Origin: Batkoa obscura
Taxonomy: Eukaryota > Entomophthoromycota > Entomophthoromycetes > Entomophthorales > Batkoaceae
Length of the DNA stretch: 64,000 nucleotides
Direction: 5' to 3'
NCBI GenBank assembly: GCA_030770535.1
Contig: JASVEC010000013.1
Span: 496,001-560,000, forward strand
In this document: piece after piece, positions 10,873 through 23,500 of the stretch
Layout: the number at the start of each line of letters is the position of its first letter
Position numbering within the stretch: the first letter of the stretch is position 1
The notes under the pieces: generated by a model
What the model was told of the DNA's origin: nothing
The model's database searches: none
What the model saw: the letters and a program-made list of their open reading frames with translations, nothing else
Position numbers and translations under genes: made by a program

Positions 10873-13800
10873 TCGATTATGTTATTTGTTTAATATTCTT
10901 TGTTTTTTAAAAAAATAAATAAAGAGAGAAAGAACCACTATTTATACCTAAATTCCAGTTTATAAATTCCAATTACAAAAATGAAAAAGTTCAAAAAAAA
11001 TTGATTTATTTAAGTAATTCTAAAAAGTAATTAGTGTTATTACCAATTTAAGTTCAGCTGGTTTAGTTTGCCCATTTTAATTCACTTACTATGGTGTAAA
11101 ATCAAGTAATGTTTTGAATGATTGGCAATAAAAAATTTAACCATAAATTCTTGACGTTTGATTGGATACCATAGCCGAAATTGATACAAGTTTAAAAAAC
11201 AAAAATATCAATTTATTTATTGTTAGTTTTAAATAAAAATGATGTATAATGAATAATAAAATCAACTTACATTATAAAATAGCTGTAAATATATGCTTAA
11301 AAACTAAAGATATTATTTTTATTCCAATTATTATAAATTAAACAATGTTATTTCTGATTTTTAATTTTGATCTTATTTTTTATAATTAAAAATTAAAAAT
11401 GAATGATGTTTCATATGAATTATTGAACTTTTAAATTTGTATTTTTTATTGTTATTTTTATCTGATTAATTGAAATTAATCAGTCTCTTGACTTTTATAT
11501 TTATGTTTACAGTTGACATTATAACTTCTATTGCTGTATGATAAGCCTAGACTCTCTATATACAAGTATTTACATTATATGTCCATCTTTACTTTTACTC
11601 ATTACTATTATATCCAGTATGTATATTTGTCACTATATAGTATATTAAATATAATAGATAGAACATTAAATCAAAATAAGCTTAAGTCTATTCATTAGTA
11701 ATCAAAGTAACTAATATAAATGATAATAGTTATTATATCAATAAATATATAAAAATAATACGCACCGTAGTTCATTTGATGAGATCATAGTTTCAGGGAA
11801 AGATTTACCCCCTTTACTATTATAAAGCTCGCTATATTTCACATTTTTTATTGTTACTTTATATTCATTCTTGATATTTTATAGCCATTCGTACTATGTT
11901 TAACTATGCTTTGTTATATATATAAATGCGGATATCGCTTGTTTTAATTTATATATATAATATAGTAGTATTTGTATAAATAAATACTGCTCTTTTCTCT
12001 TCATCAACTTTGATTTATCATTTGATAATAGTATTAAATCATCAAAAATAATTTAGTAGTTGCTAATGTGAACTTATATTCTTATTGTGTATTAATTTGG
12101 TTTGTGTATTGCGCTATTTATGAACATTTGAATTGATTATAGTTGGATCATTACATATCATACTAAATGAATGGCGCTGCCTATAGAAAAATCAAAAGTA
12201 CTTGTTTACATGCATATATATGTTGTTCATTAATAAAGGAAGATTGAATTAGATAGCTCAATTTTTCAAACTTTTATAATCAAATGAGATATCAAAATTA
12301 CAAGAAATAAATAGAATTGGGCTCTTTATTTAAAACATTAATATTATCTTTAAAATAGACAACAAGATTTTTGTAACTTATACTTTGTTTTTTACAATTT
12401 AAAGTTTAGTAATTAAAATTAATTTAATACATTTAAAGTACTTTATCTATTGATATTAGATTGGTCTATTTAATATGAATTGATATCAAGATTTCAAACT
12501 AAATCTAAAGCATAGAGTTTATTAAAATAAGAAATTCAATAATATATAACTATTAATATATTAAAGATATAATTTAAAATATAAGATGAAATAGAATAAA
12601 GTATCAGTTGTATCGAGGTTTAAACAGTATAGTATTCACGGTTTAAAAAATAAAACAAGATAAACTATAAAAAAGGATAAAAAAGTAAAAAGATCAAAGT
12701 TAAGTAACAATAGTAATTTATTAGGATCATTAAATAATGAACTAAAATAGTAATAAGGAAAAGCTATAAACTTGTTACTTTTAGGTTCATTGTAAATAGT
12801 AGATCCGTTTTTATCCTTAATTTCTACTCATTTCAAATCTATACTATAGTGTCATTACAATTCATTATCAATAAGTAAACACCTCACTTTAATTCCTATT
12901 TTTATTATTGTCACTGTTATTATCTCTTTTTTGTTTTATCTGCATTTACTAAGAGATTTAATAGCATTTATTGAAGTTTGATACTTAAAAGAATAAATTA
13001 TTATATTGTTAGTAATACAATAAAATGAAAGAATAAAAACTAGTTAGATAATTTATATTAAACAATACAATATTACCTTAAAGTGAACTTTAGCTTTAGT
13101 ATCTTAATTCTTTTTATTTATATCATATAAAATCAAGATTGGTTATTTTATTTGGAATTCAAACTTAAATAGAAAGTAAAATGATAATATAAAATAGAAA
13201 TAAAACTTGTAAGTAACCAAATTAAATTTCGGTTAAACTGATGGAAATAGGTATTATATGGAATAAATCAAAAAACCATACAGATTGTTCACAAATAACT
13301 ATGAATTCGTGACATATATATGGTACTATCCGCTCATTTGTTTCATTTTTATTTTGGGTCATAATTGAGTGGATATTATTTAATAATATAACAGTGATAT
13401 ATAAAATGAATTAAAGATATAACTAAAATTAAAATTAATTAAATATAGCAATTATAAAATTAACAATAAACTGCAAAAAAATAAAAGTAGCAACTATAGT
13501 TAATCCCATAATTAAACAGAGACAATTTTTTGACCATGGAAAATTTAAACTCCGAAAGTTTAATTTTTTAGTAATGTTTTATTATCAGAGTTTACTAATA
13601 ATTTTTTTAAACTTTTAATCGCTCAAGAAGTGGATAAAATATTGAAATAGGAAAAAACATTCCTATATGGGAATTTACGTTTTTTGTATAAATATAATAT
13701 AATAATCATTGTGTACAACGAAGTGGCTATAATATATACGCTATAATATTCGGAATCATGAAAACTAAAAATCAGGACTTATATTATAAAATATGAGTTG

Positions 13801-14100
13801 ATTTTCTTTCATATATTTTTCATTTTGGTTTATTTAATATATTTTAATAACCCTTTATTCAATAGTAATAGTGATTATATTTTTGGTTAAAAAAAATGAA
13901 GATTACTAATTAAACTTTTAAGAATAAAAGAATATTTATAACAATAGTAACCGTATTAGCAATAAACTAAAAAAGGAATGATAAAAAATAATGACAGATC
14001 TTATGAATATACAAAAATGAAAATAAACAGTAACAATATAAAAAAGTTTATAAAATAAAATAAGTAATGATTATATTTAAATAGAATAACATCAGTTTTA
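10873..14100. other. Long intergenic desert
   Basis: 3.2 kb, strongly AT-rich, with no MITE copy, no tRNA, no convincing exon and no large repeat that I can see. It is upstream of the first zinc-finger gene and could hold its regulatory region. Confidence 0.5.
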
Positions 14101-15255
14101 TCAGCTTATCAAAAATACAGCAAAACAAATGATTAATTGAGCCAATACCTTATTTTTAGCACCATGTAAGTTCAACGTGGCATTACTAGTAAAAAAATCA
14201 TCGATTTCACTCTCACTATTATTATCACTGCTGACTGTAGTACTATCCTCTTCTGAGTTACTACTGGTAGTATCTGTATCATCATCAGAATTACAAATAC
14301 AGCTACCCTGCTGGTTACAACTCATAAATTTAACTCCACTTTTATTAGTACATTGGTTGTCTCGACAATTTTTTTGGAATGATATACAATCGGAGAGAGA
14401 TAAACTGGATGTTGGCGCAGGTGGAGATGTATTGGATAAGGTTTCTGTAGTGGTAAAGGAAGGAGGACTGGATAAGGTAGGACTGGATAAAAGAGGAGTA
14501 GAAGTAGTAGCAAGAGTAGGTGAGCTTAAGGGAATGGAATTGGTAATTGGTAAAGACAAAGTAGGGCTAACTAAACTATTAGTAGGAGACAAGGTGGGAG
14601 GCAAGGTAGGGGACAAAGTAGGGGAAATATTGATAGTAGATAATAAGGAAGACAATAAAGAGGAGGGAAATAAATAATGAGAATTAGGATTTAAATTGTT
14701 ATTTGGGGTAGGCAAATTCGAGTTTAGATTTGGATTAAGATTATTGTTTGATACTACTGGTGTATATTTGATTCCATTCAATAGCATGGCAAGGTCGTCA
14801 TTCCCTATATTTGCTTTATTATTCGATGTAGATTGTTGCGGTTTATTTATTACTGGAACCTCATTTCTATTATTGCCTATCATAGTAATCTCGTTTTTAT
14901 TATTACTTATTATTGGAATCTCATTTTTATTGTCACTTACATTATCCTTGTTTAGTTTATTTGAAGGTAAAAAATTTGAAGAAGGCGACAAGACTTCAGA
15001 TTTAAAATTATTGTTAATATTGTTAATATTGTTAATACCTATACTTTTATCGTTATTATATGAGTTCTCATTTCTATCTAAAATTTCGGTTTGAGGATAT
15101 AGATCGTTTAAATTTTTCTTATTATAATAATTATCGGAATTCTGATCCATGTTATTCCACGAGTTTAAAAAATCACTATTTTCATTAGTCTGAATAAAAT
15201 TATTATTAGATAGATATGAAGAAATAAATAGTACTATAAATGAGTAAGATTTCAT
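14101..15255 (-). CDS. Secreted, probably GPI-anchored Ser/Thr/Pro/Asn-rich surface protein with a six-cysteine module
   Basis: 384 residues from the ATG at 15255. That start places a signal peptide (MKSYSFIVLFISSYL) at the N-terminus. The upstream in-frame ATG would add 42 hydrophobic residues translated through a heptanucleotide repeat and is unlikely. Order: signal peptide; Asn-rich region; degenerate repeats of the type NNKNEI/NNRNEV; a Pro/Ser/Thr-rich stalk with SPTLSPTL-like repeats (likely O-glycosylated); a small module C-x6-C-x4-C-x10-C-x5-C-x1-C; an acidic Ser-rich stretch; and a hydrophobic tail (VLAQLIICFAVFLIS) after an HGA segment, as in GPI-attachment signals. The architecture suggests a cell-wall or plasma-membrane mannoprotein or adhesin. 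I do not recognise the cysteine module as a named family. Confidence 0.8.
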   Translation of the reverse strand: MKSYSFIVLFISSYLSNNNFIQTNENSDFLNSWNNMDQNSDNYYNKKNLNDLYPQTEILDRNENSYNNDKSIGINNINNINNNFKSEVLSPSSNFLPSNKLNKDNVSDNKNEIPIISNNKNEITMIGNNRNEVPVINKPQQSTSNNKANIGNDDLAMLLNGIKYTPVVSNNNLNPNLNSNLPTPNNNLNPNSHYLFPSSLLSSLLSTINISPTLSPTLPPTLSPTNSLVSPTLSLPITNSIPLSSPTLATTSTPLLSSPTLSSPPSFTTTETLSNTSPPAPTSSLSLSDCISFQKNCRDNQCTNKSGVKFMSCNQQGSCICNSDDDTDTTSSNSEEDSTTVSSDNNSESEIDDFFTSNATLNLHGAKNKVLAQLIICFAVFLIS

Positions 15256-16282
15256 GTTGATTGGTGTAATAGAAATCAATGTAAGTATAAAATATAAAAT
15301 ATAAAATATAAAATATAAAATATAAACTGTAGTTATAAGTATAGATAAATTAAAGAAAAAAAGAATAAACCTTAAATTCATTAATATTTCATTTTTATAT
15401 ATTCTATTTTTGTTTTACTTAACAATTAGAATGAAATCAAATAAATCTTGAAACATAAACGCCAGTTTGAAATTAGTTAGAGAACTTTAAAAATAGTCAG
15501 CTAAAAAATTGTTAAAATAAAAAATAACTTCTTTAATAAAAAGAACTTTCGATTTAATTTTGAGTTCTTTATAAAAAATAAGAGTTCAAAAACTTAGATT
15601 AATTTGGAAAAATAAATTTTATTGAGCAAATACAGTAAGCATAAATAATAACGCCAGTTCTTTAATAAAGTTGCTATCATCTATTCTTTTTTGAGATTTT
15701 CCATTATAAATGCTATTAAAAAATGGGATTTTTTTAATAAAGGATCATTTTAAGGTTAAATTTACCTCAAATAATGAATTAATAAAACATTCAAATTAAA
15801 CACCAACAACACAAAGTTACTATCATCGAAATCACAACCTGATGCTCCTTTACTATTTATTTTTATCTCATAATAATAGCAAATCCTTTTAAGGCTCGAA
15901 ATTGAGCAACTGGTTTTTGAAACATTGATAAAGTGAACTAGGGAACAGATAATTCGCACACCAAAAGATTAGGATAAACGTGAAGATAAAGCTCGAAATA
16001 GATGTAAAATTATTAAATAAAATAATGAAAAGATAATTTAATTAAATACAATTAGAACAATATAAAATGAATAGGTGGCTGTTTATTATTCCTATTATTA
16101 AAAATAACTTTTTATTAAACTATTTTTTATTTTTATTATATATTTATACATATACAATGAAAATAAACTTTAAAAAAAGATAGTCTAAAAAGAAAGGAAA
16201 GGGAGAGAAAGCACAAGAGATAGATAAAACAAACTAAAAATGGAATCAAAAACTAAAGGCAACAATGATGTCATTTAATGCC
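15256..16282. other. Intergenic region with heptamer microsatellite
   Basis: About 1 kb between two genes on the - strand. It holds the AT-only heptamer repeat at about 15286-15326. A 65-codon open frame at 15762-15959 (-) has no recognisable features and is not called. Confidence 0.5.
15286..15326. repeat. Microsatellite, unit ATAAAAT
   Basis: About six tandem copies of a 7-bp AT-only unit in the 5' leader of the GPI-type protein gene. It supports placing that gene's start downstream at 15255. Confidence 0.8.
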
Positions 16283-17275
16283 TTATTTACTATTAGTTTT
16301 AGGAACATGAATTTTTAAATGTTGGTTTAAATTATCAGACCTAGCGAATCTTTTTTGACAGTGAGTACAAGCATATGGTTTGTAGCTAGTGTGTAATGAT
16401 TGATAATGTCTTTTAAGATGTTCGGGTCGTTTAAATACTCTTTTGCAACTCTCATAAACACATATATGGGGTTGTTGTGGACCTATATTACTTGCTAAGC
16501 TACCTCTTCTTACACTTTTTTTCTTAGGAATAACAGGGTTATTGGGATTGGTAATTATAACATTATTATCTAATGAATTTGTACGGTTATTACACGGTTT
16601 GGGTCCTTTAGGTTCATTATCATTATCATTATCATTATCATTATTGTTAAATTGGAAATAGTGAACAAGATTGGGTTCTGATAACGTTCTTCCTCTTCCA
16701 CGATGGTTTAACTCATTATATTGATTGTTTCCAATACCTTCAGTCATTCTCATATTATTATTCATTGAATTATTATAATTTAGATAATAATTTAAATTGG
16801 CACTTTCACTATTATAAATATTGTTATTACTACTACTCAATAAATTATTTATATTCCTCTCATTATCTTCGCTATCAATGGTTAATCTAACTTCACTATC
16901 TCCCTCTTTAATATAAGACATTAAATTTTGCTTAACGCCTATTTTATTAATATTATTAATATTATTAATATTATTAATATTATCATTGTTGTTGTTTTGG
17001 GTATTGTAAGTTTGATTATAATAATTCAAATAAGGGTCTTCATGAATTGGATAAAAAATAGAGTCGATCATGGGATTAGTTGTATATATGCTTGTCTCAT
17101 CAATTATTGGTAACATGTTATAAGAAAAGTGAGATGGATTAGTGCTATTAGATATCATATCATTATTGTTGTTATCATGACTATTATCATGATTAATGTA
17201 AATAGAGTCCAAGACTGGGTCTTCACTATTTAAAATAAAGTTATTGTTATTACTTTCGTTATCTTTTTGAAACAT
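16283..17275 (-). CDS. C2H2 zinc-finger transcription factor, copy 2
   Basis: 330 residues, with the same architecture as the gene at 10030-10872: a long Asn/Ser/Asp-rich N-terminal region and two C-terminal C2H2 fingers ([36 protein letters not shown]). The first finger has CxxxxC and the second CxxC spacing, as in the MSN2/MSN4 group. The basic stretch [10 protein letters not shown] precedes the fingers and is a likely nuclear signal. The coding sequence contains two in-frame microsatellites: one encoding repeated Asn-Asn-Ile (around 16949-16984) and one encoding Asn-Asp repeats (around 16615-16652). These will vary in length between strains. Single exon. Probably a stress- or nutrient-responsive regulator, by family analogy. 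Confidence 0.9.
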   Translation of the reverse strand: MFQKDNESNNNNFILNSEDPVLDSIYINHDNSHDNNNNDMISNSTNPSHFSYNMLPIIDETSIYTTNPMIDSIFYPIHEDPYLNYYNQTYNTQNNNNDNINNINNINNINKIGVKQNLMSYIKEGDSEVRLTIDSEDNERNINNLLSSSNNNIYNSESANLNYYLNYNNSMNNNMRMTEGIGNNQYNELNHRGRGRTLSEPNLVHYFQFNNNDNDNDNDNEPKGPKPCNNRTNSLDNNVIITNPNNPVIPKKKSVRRGSLASNIGPQQPHICVYESCKRVFKRPEHLKRHYQSLHTSYKPYACTHCQKRFARSDNLNQHLKIHVPKTNSK

Positions 17276-18410
17276 TATTTGAATTAACTAAACTTAAAAA
17301 TTTAAAGAGTAACAAAGTAAAATAATAAAAAATTGAAATTTATTTTTTAATTGAATAAAATCGAACATTTTTATAGCTTCTAAGTGGTAATTTAAAAATT
17401 ATAAACAGGAAACTAAAACAAATAGAAAATGCAGATAACTAATCAAGAGAATATAATGTGACAAAATTAGAAGTTGAAGTATAATTTCTAAATAAAATAC
17501 ATTATTATTAGCACTGCACGCAAATCAAAGTCAAAATGAATAATAAATTACTAGTAATAATTTATTCTTAAAATTATATCATTTATAGTTTATGGTTAAA
17601 TTAATTTTATGATAATTTGAAACTTGTAATTTTAACTTTTAATTTATTTATGTAAAAACTGTACATGCTATTGGCGGATAGTTACTATAATTATCATTAG
17701 AGACTTCTAATTTTAGCAATGTCCCTTGATTTTATAGATAGTTAATTGAAGTCTATTATTACATTTAAAAATAACAATTTGCTTTTTACTATTTTATTAC
17801 TTTATTACTTCAAATAGCATTGTCGCTCTTTCTTATCTATTATTTTATTCTATTAAATATACCATTATATGATTAAAGTCTTTTTTACTTCAAATGTAAC
17901 AATATCTAATTTTTTATAATTATACTTATAATAGTTAATAATCTAATTACATAAAGTATAGCAGTGTTAACATCCCTTTAAGTCCTATCTTTAATCAAAC
18001 TAAATTTGGTCATTTCATTGTTTATCCTTGTATAAATAGATAATAAAAATGTATACACTTTATAATAAATGATTTAATCGTACATTTTGTATTTATAATC
18101 ATTCAATTCAATATTTGATTTCTTTAAAATAGAGTCTTAGTTATTTCTTGAATTAATTTACAATGATATTAGATAATAAAATTATTAGAAACAATGATAT
18201 ACCTGGTTATTATCTTTGAAATAAATTTCAAGTGGGATGTTTATTTGAATTTACTACTTTGAATTACAGGTTGTTTTTAAAACAATAGTCAAATGTCCTT
18301 GAGCAATAATCTTGTTTATAAAATAATTATAGAATATAAAATTCAATCTTAAAAATAAAACTGATAGATACGAATAATAATGAATATAATATGCATGTAA
18401 CTATAAAGAC
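17276..18410. other. Intergenic region
   Basis: About 1.1 kb of AT-rich sequence upstream of the second zinc-finger gene and downstream of DPH4. I see no further feature. Confidence 0.5.
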
Positions 18411-19004
18411 TTAACAATGAATATCAACTAAAAGAGAGCAAGAGATACAATTAATTAAAACGGATAACCCAACCTCTAGTTCTTTTTTAACTCCTTCAAT
18501 ATCTTCAATTAAATAGTACTCTCCACAACGACATGGAAGGGTATATATTCCTATTAAATTAAATCTATTTATTATATATATATATTGTTTTTCTTACCTT
18601 CTTCTTCCTCTTCTATAAAATCATCTATTTCTACTATTTGATCTATTACTCCGGGTTGAGATAATCTTCTTTCTATAAGTAAACAATATTAATTATTGCT
18701 ATTACCATTATTATTTAATGCTCACCATTTAATCCCAAGTCATAAACATGCTTTAATTCTTCATTTGATAATATAAAATAAGCTTTTTGTATCTTCTCAA
18801 ATATTTTTTGGTCTTCTTTTTCGCCCCTTTGTTTTTGCTTATCTGGATGATGCTAAATTATTAATAATTCAATTCAATACTTTATTATATAATTATTATA
18901 ATTTTATTATATATTACCTTTAGCACCAATTCTTGATATCTTTTTCTTAATATTTGTTTGTTAAATTCGGTTTCATTTATATTCAATACTTCATAATGAT
19001 TCAT
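18411..19004 (-). CDS. DPH4: DPH4 (DNAJC24/JJJ3) diphthamide biosynthesis J-protein, four exons
   Basis: Assembled by hand: exons 18918-19004, 18726-18852, 18598-18672 and 18411-18550 on the - strand, with GTAAT, GTGAG and GTAAG donors and TAG acceptors. The phases close to give 142 residues. It starts MNHYEVLNIN and has a J-domain with the HPD motif (HHPDK at residues 30-34), the first residues of exon 2. An acidic linker (DDFIEEEEE) follows, then a C-terminal CSL-type zinc module with CRC...CISC cysteines. J-domain plus this zinc module is diagnostic for DPH4. DPH4 acts in the cytosol as the electron-donating or iron-handling co-factor of the DPH1/DPH2 step that modifies a histidine of elongation factor 2. 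The length is close to yeast JJJ3. No single reading frame covers the gene because introns interrupt it. Confidence 0.92.
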
Positions 19005-19855
19005 TCCTTTTTTATCCGGTTATAAAGATCCTTGATTTTCACTTTAAATATAGAAAAGCAGAAAAAAGTTTTATTAGTTAAATTCTAACTATTTAAACCT
19101 AAATTAATTGGTTAAAAAAGAATGATATATTTAGTTTTAGTGTAATTGATTTGCCTAAATAAATCAAATTACAACCCCAAAATTAAGATATACTGGTTGA
19201 GCTAATCGTTCCAATCAAAAACAAATCTTTACGTATTTTGATTATTTACAGAGTAATAACAAAATAAATAAATATTATATCAATAAAATCTCTGCTTTTT
19301 AACATTTAAAATAGTATAGTAAAAAATCATTATTTATGATAGTTCTTTTTAAATAATATCATTCAAAGTTTAAAAGATTAGAACAAAATTTTCACTTTTA
19401 AGTTTACAGTAAACTTATTTGTCAAATTTGAACATAAAATACTAATAAAAATATATGTATAAAATAATTCAAAAAATTTTGTCTAGTAATATTACAAAAC
19501 AAACTGCCACGGTCGTAGTATATAAATGAAGTAATTTCATATTAGGAGCCCCAATAGTTTTTTTTTACTAACATGTTTTTTTTGAATTTCAGGTGTAATT
19601 TTATAAATTTATTTGATTCCTTAAATAAATGAGTATTAGAGCTTAATCAAAATGTCTAATATTTTAAACTTTTTTAATATTTAAAATGATGAAAAATAAG
19701 TTTTGCAGCAAATTTGCTTTTGGTTGGAACAATTAGCTCAACCAGTACAAATGGAGTACAAATATTTCAATATTATAATACTGATCATTACCTTATACTA
19801 TTACCCAGTTTAGATCTTGGGTTTCTCTTAAAAAGATCATAAGCACTCCATATTA

Positions 19856-20118
19856 TATGACATTTTGCGTTCAAATTGGTAATTTCGAAATTAGGCTAAT
19901 CTGAATTAGAAGTTACGTGTTTATAGTATGTATTTTACTTCAGCTTGACCTAATTTCAAAATACAGCTAACTCCAATTGGGGATGTATTTTTTTGTTAGG
20001 AATTTTATTAACAATCTTTCCACTCAAATAGCGCTTAAAAAATGAAAAAAAGTAATGAAACCAAAAAAACACCTCAATTGTTAATACAAATTCACGAATT
20101 TGAACGCAAAATGTCATA
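19856..20118. mobile_element. TA-flanked MITE with perfect 20-bp terminal inverted repeats, interrupted by another MITE
   Basis: TIRs at 19858-19877 (TGACATTTTGCGTTCAAATT) and 20097-20116 are exact inverted copies. They are flanked by TA on both sides (19856-19857, 20117-20118), which fits a TA-target element such as the Tc1/mariner type. Removing the 97-bp element inserted at 19979-20075 and its duplicated AATT leaves an element of about 158 bp. It is non-coding. I see no second copy in the window. Confidence 0.8.
19979..20075 (+). mobile_element. 98-bp palindromic MITE, copy 3 (inside a second MITE)
   Basis: Begins GGGGATGT and ends ACACCTC, orientation A. It is flanked by AATT at 19975-19978 and 20076-20079. 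It lies inside the TA-flanked element 19856-20118, so it is the younger insertion. Confidence 0.85.
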
Positions 20119-20513
20119 ATGATGAAATTTGTATGAATTTTATAAGCTTTATAAATCCTTTGCTTACTATATTTCTAATGCTATTTTCTAAATTCTTTAC
20201 TTTTTCTTAATATGCAATTTTATAAAACATTATCAATTTATAGAGGGATAATCTTAAGTAGTTAATAGTAGAACCTAGAACCTTGCGATACATTTTGTAT
20301 AATATATTGTTAATTTCCATTGCTCGATTTTATAATAACTTTTTATGTTTTAGCCCTCTTGCTTTATAAAACATATTCTAACTATTTTATAGTCTAATTC
20401 ACTTTTTAAAGTGTCTTAAGAGATTTAGTATAAACTTTTATTTTATATTAAATAAAAAAAATTCATATTCTTAAATTAAATCACTTTTATTACATATAAA
20501 GAACAAATATTAA

Positions 20514-23500
20514 TTAACTTTTATCAAGGTGCTGCTGATGTACTAAAGAACAATAAAATCCTCTAATATTTAATAATTCTTCATGGGTACCCATTTCGAC
20601 GATTTTGCCCAACTTCATTACTATAATACAATCACAATCTTGTACTGTAGAAAGACGATGAGCAATAGTAATTGTTGTTCTACCTTCTGCAGCTTTATCT
20701 AATGCAACTTGTACTACTTTTTCAGAATCGGAATCTAAAGCTGAGGTAGCTTCGTCTAATAACAATAACTTAGGATTTAAGAGTACGGCTCTAGCAATAG
20801 CAATTCTTTGTTTTTGACCACCAGATAATTTACCACCACGTTCACCAACTCTAGTATCATAACCTTCAGGTTGTTCCAAAATAAAGTTATGAGCATTTGC
20901 CATCTTAGCAGCATTGATAATCTCTTCTTCACTTGCATCAGGTCTACCATAAGCTATATTTTCTCTGATAGTTAAATCAAATAAAACTGGTTCTTGTCCT
21001 ACTATGGCCATACCTGATCTTAAATAAGGCAAATTCCATTCTTTAATATTAGTTCCTTCTATATGTAATGAGCCAGAGTTCAAGTCATAGAATCGCTGAA
21101 TTAAGCTAATCACTGTAGATTTTCCTGAACCTGAAGACCCAACTAAAGCTACTCGTTTTCCAGCTAATACAGAAACATTCAAGCCTTGAAGAATAGGTAT
21201 ATCTGAGCGTGTAGGGTATGAAAATCTAGCATTACTTAGTTTTACATTCCCAGTTAATTTAGCTGGACGGGCACCATAATCTTCACCACAATTAATATTC
21301 GATTTACGATCCAATAACTTAAAAATGTCTTGGGCTGCAATTTTAGCTTTAACATAAGTGGTGATTTGAGATGATGAATTTCCCAAAGCAGCCCCAGTAA
21401 AAACTACTGAAATTACTACCTGAAACATTTGCGCAAAATCATACTCTTTGTTTATTACTAGAGTACTTCCGTACCAAAAGGCCAAAGAATAAATAATAAA
21501 TGGTGCTCCCATAGCAAAGCTATAACCAAGAGATGCTTTGTAAATACTAATTAAAGTGGAACGATGGGCTTTGGTTACTAACTTTTCATAATCCTCTAAA
21601 AATGCCTTTTCTTTGCTAAGCCCAGTAACAGTACGAATATTCTTAATAGATTCAGTTGCAATTTGAGAAACTTGTTCATAACTTTGTTTAGCATTACTAT
21701 TTAAATCCTCCAATACTTTGATTTCATAAAACACCACAAGCGCAGCTAACGGTATACATACTAAAACAACCAAAGTAAGTTTCCAGCCATGATAAAAAGC
21801 AATCCCTAATCCCACACTAAATGAAGAAATAGCCATTAAAATTGGGCCCGAAACTTTGGATACCAATTGTTGAACATTCTGAGCTTCAACAGATAATTTA
21901 GCGCACAATACCCCAACTCCATGGTTAGGGTTATCATAAAACGCGATTTCTTGACTTAATAAATTTTTAAATGCTTTTAATCGAATTTCATAAGTTATGG
22001 ACTCTCCAACGTATTCTAAGGCTCCTACTTTAAGGCTTACAGTGATAAAAGTGAAGGCTCCTAATGCAACAAACATTAAGCAATAGAATTTAGCGTCTTC
22101 TATTCCTTTTCTGTGAAACTCAACTGTGGCAATCTCAATAAATGACACAGATATCTGGCCCAATATTAAAGAATATATTGGTGCTATAGCACCAATACAT
22201 AGGGATCCGATCATCCCTAAAAAAGTAATCATTTTCCATGAAGTAGTCATCATTAACACTCTTATTAAGGATGAAAATTGCTTTCTAGTTTTTATTCCTT
22301 CCGAAATAGATTTATTTAACTTGATTTTAGTTACCTCATTTTCTTTCTCATCAAAAGTTAGTATTGTAGCTTCCTTCATTATTATTTTGTTTTTTGGTTT
22401 ATTTTTTGATAACTCTTTATTAATCAAATAACTTTGATCTTCATTTTGATCATCATCAGTACGTATCTTCTGTGATTCAACTAACCCAGCGTATATGCCT
22501 CCCTCTTCCAATAATTCTTCATGGCTACCTTCTTCTTCAATTTTACCATTATTAAATACTAAAATTTTATCTACATCTCTAATTGTAGATAGACGATGGG
22601 CAATAACAATTGTAGTACGATTTTTAGCGGCATTGTTTAAAGCAATTTGAACAATTTTTTCAGATTCCGAGTCAAGGGCAGATGTAGCTTCATCTAATAA
22701 TAATATCTTCGGGTTCTTAATTAAGGCTCTTGCAATAGCAATACGTTGTTTTTGACCACCTGATAATAAAGAGCCTTTTTCACCAACTTGAGTTTCATAA
22801 CCTTCGGGCAAAGTCATAATAAAATCATGGATATTAGCTAATCTACAAACTTCTTCAATCCTTTTTTGAATTATTTCATCATCCTTTTGTTTTTCATTGT
22901 ATTCATCATTAGACAGGCCAAACAGTATGTTTTGTTTAATGGATGTAGAAAATAAGATAGGCTCTTGCCCAACAATACCAATATGATTTCTCAGAAATTC
23001 AACGCTGACATCTCTTATATCTATTCCATCAATAGTAATCGATCCCGAGTTTATATCATAAAACCTTTCAATTAATCCAACCGTAGTGCTTTTTCCAGAT
23101 CCTGAGGGTCCAACCAATGCTACAGTAGTTCCAACATTAACTTTTAGATTTAAATTGTTTAGTGTGATAATGTCGGAACGCGTTGGATAAGAAAAAATAA
23201 CATTATTGAATTGAATTTCACCTTCAAAATTTTCTATCTTCCTCTCTCTTTGTTTGATTAATTCAGTACATATGAATGGATTGATTTTGGATTCTCTTTC
23301 AATGACTTGAAATAATTTAGCTGCTGCTCCTTGTGCAGTCGCTAATGCAGCCAGAAACGGTGAACTATGTCCAATTGATAGAGCTCCTAAAATAACTGAA
23401 AAAAATACTGAAATTACATTTTCTGGTTTATAACCCTCCTCTGTAATTAGTTTACTCCCATACCACATTCCAAGCGAATAAGTCAAAAGTACAATAAATT

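Larger units (their letters stand above)
19005..20513. other. Intergenic region with nested inverted-repeat elements
   Basis: About 1.5 kb between DPH4 and the 3' end of the second ABC gene. It contains the nested pair of small elements at 19856-20118 and nothing else I can support. Confidence 0.5.

Noticed and set aside
14177-15094. Plus-strand open frames antisense to the surface-protein gene
   Set aside because: Their composition simply mirrors the Ser/Thr/Asn repeats of the real gene.
15256-15381. 42-residue N-terminal extension of the GPI-type protein
   Set aside because: It is translated from an AT-only heptamer repeat and would put a second hydrophobic segment before a good signal peptide.
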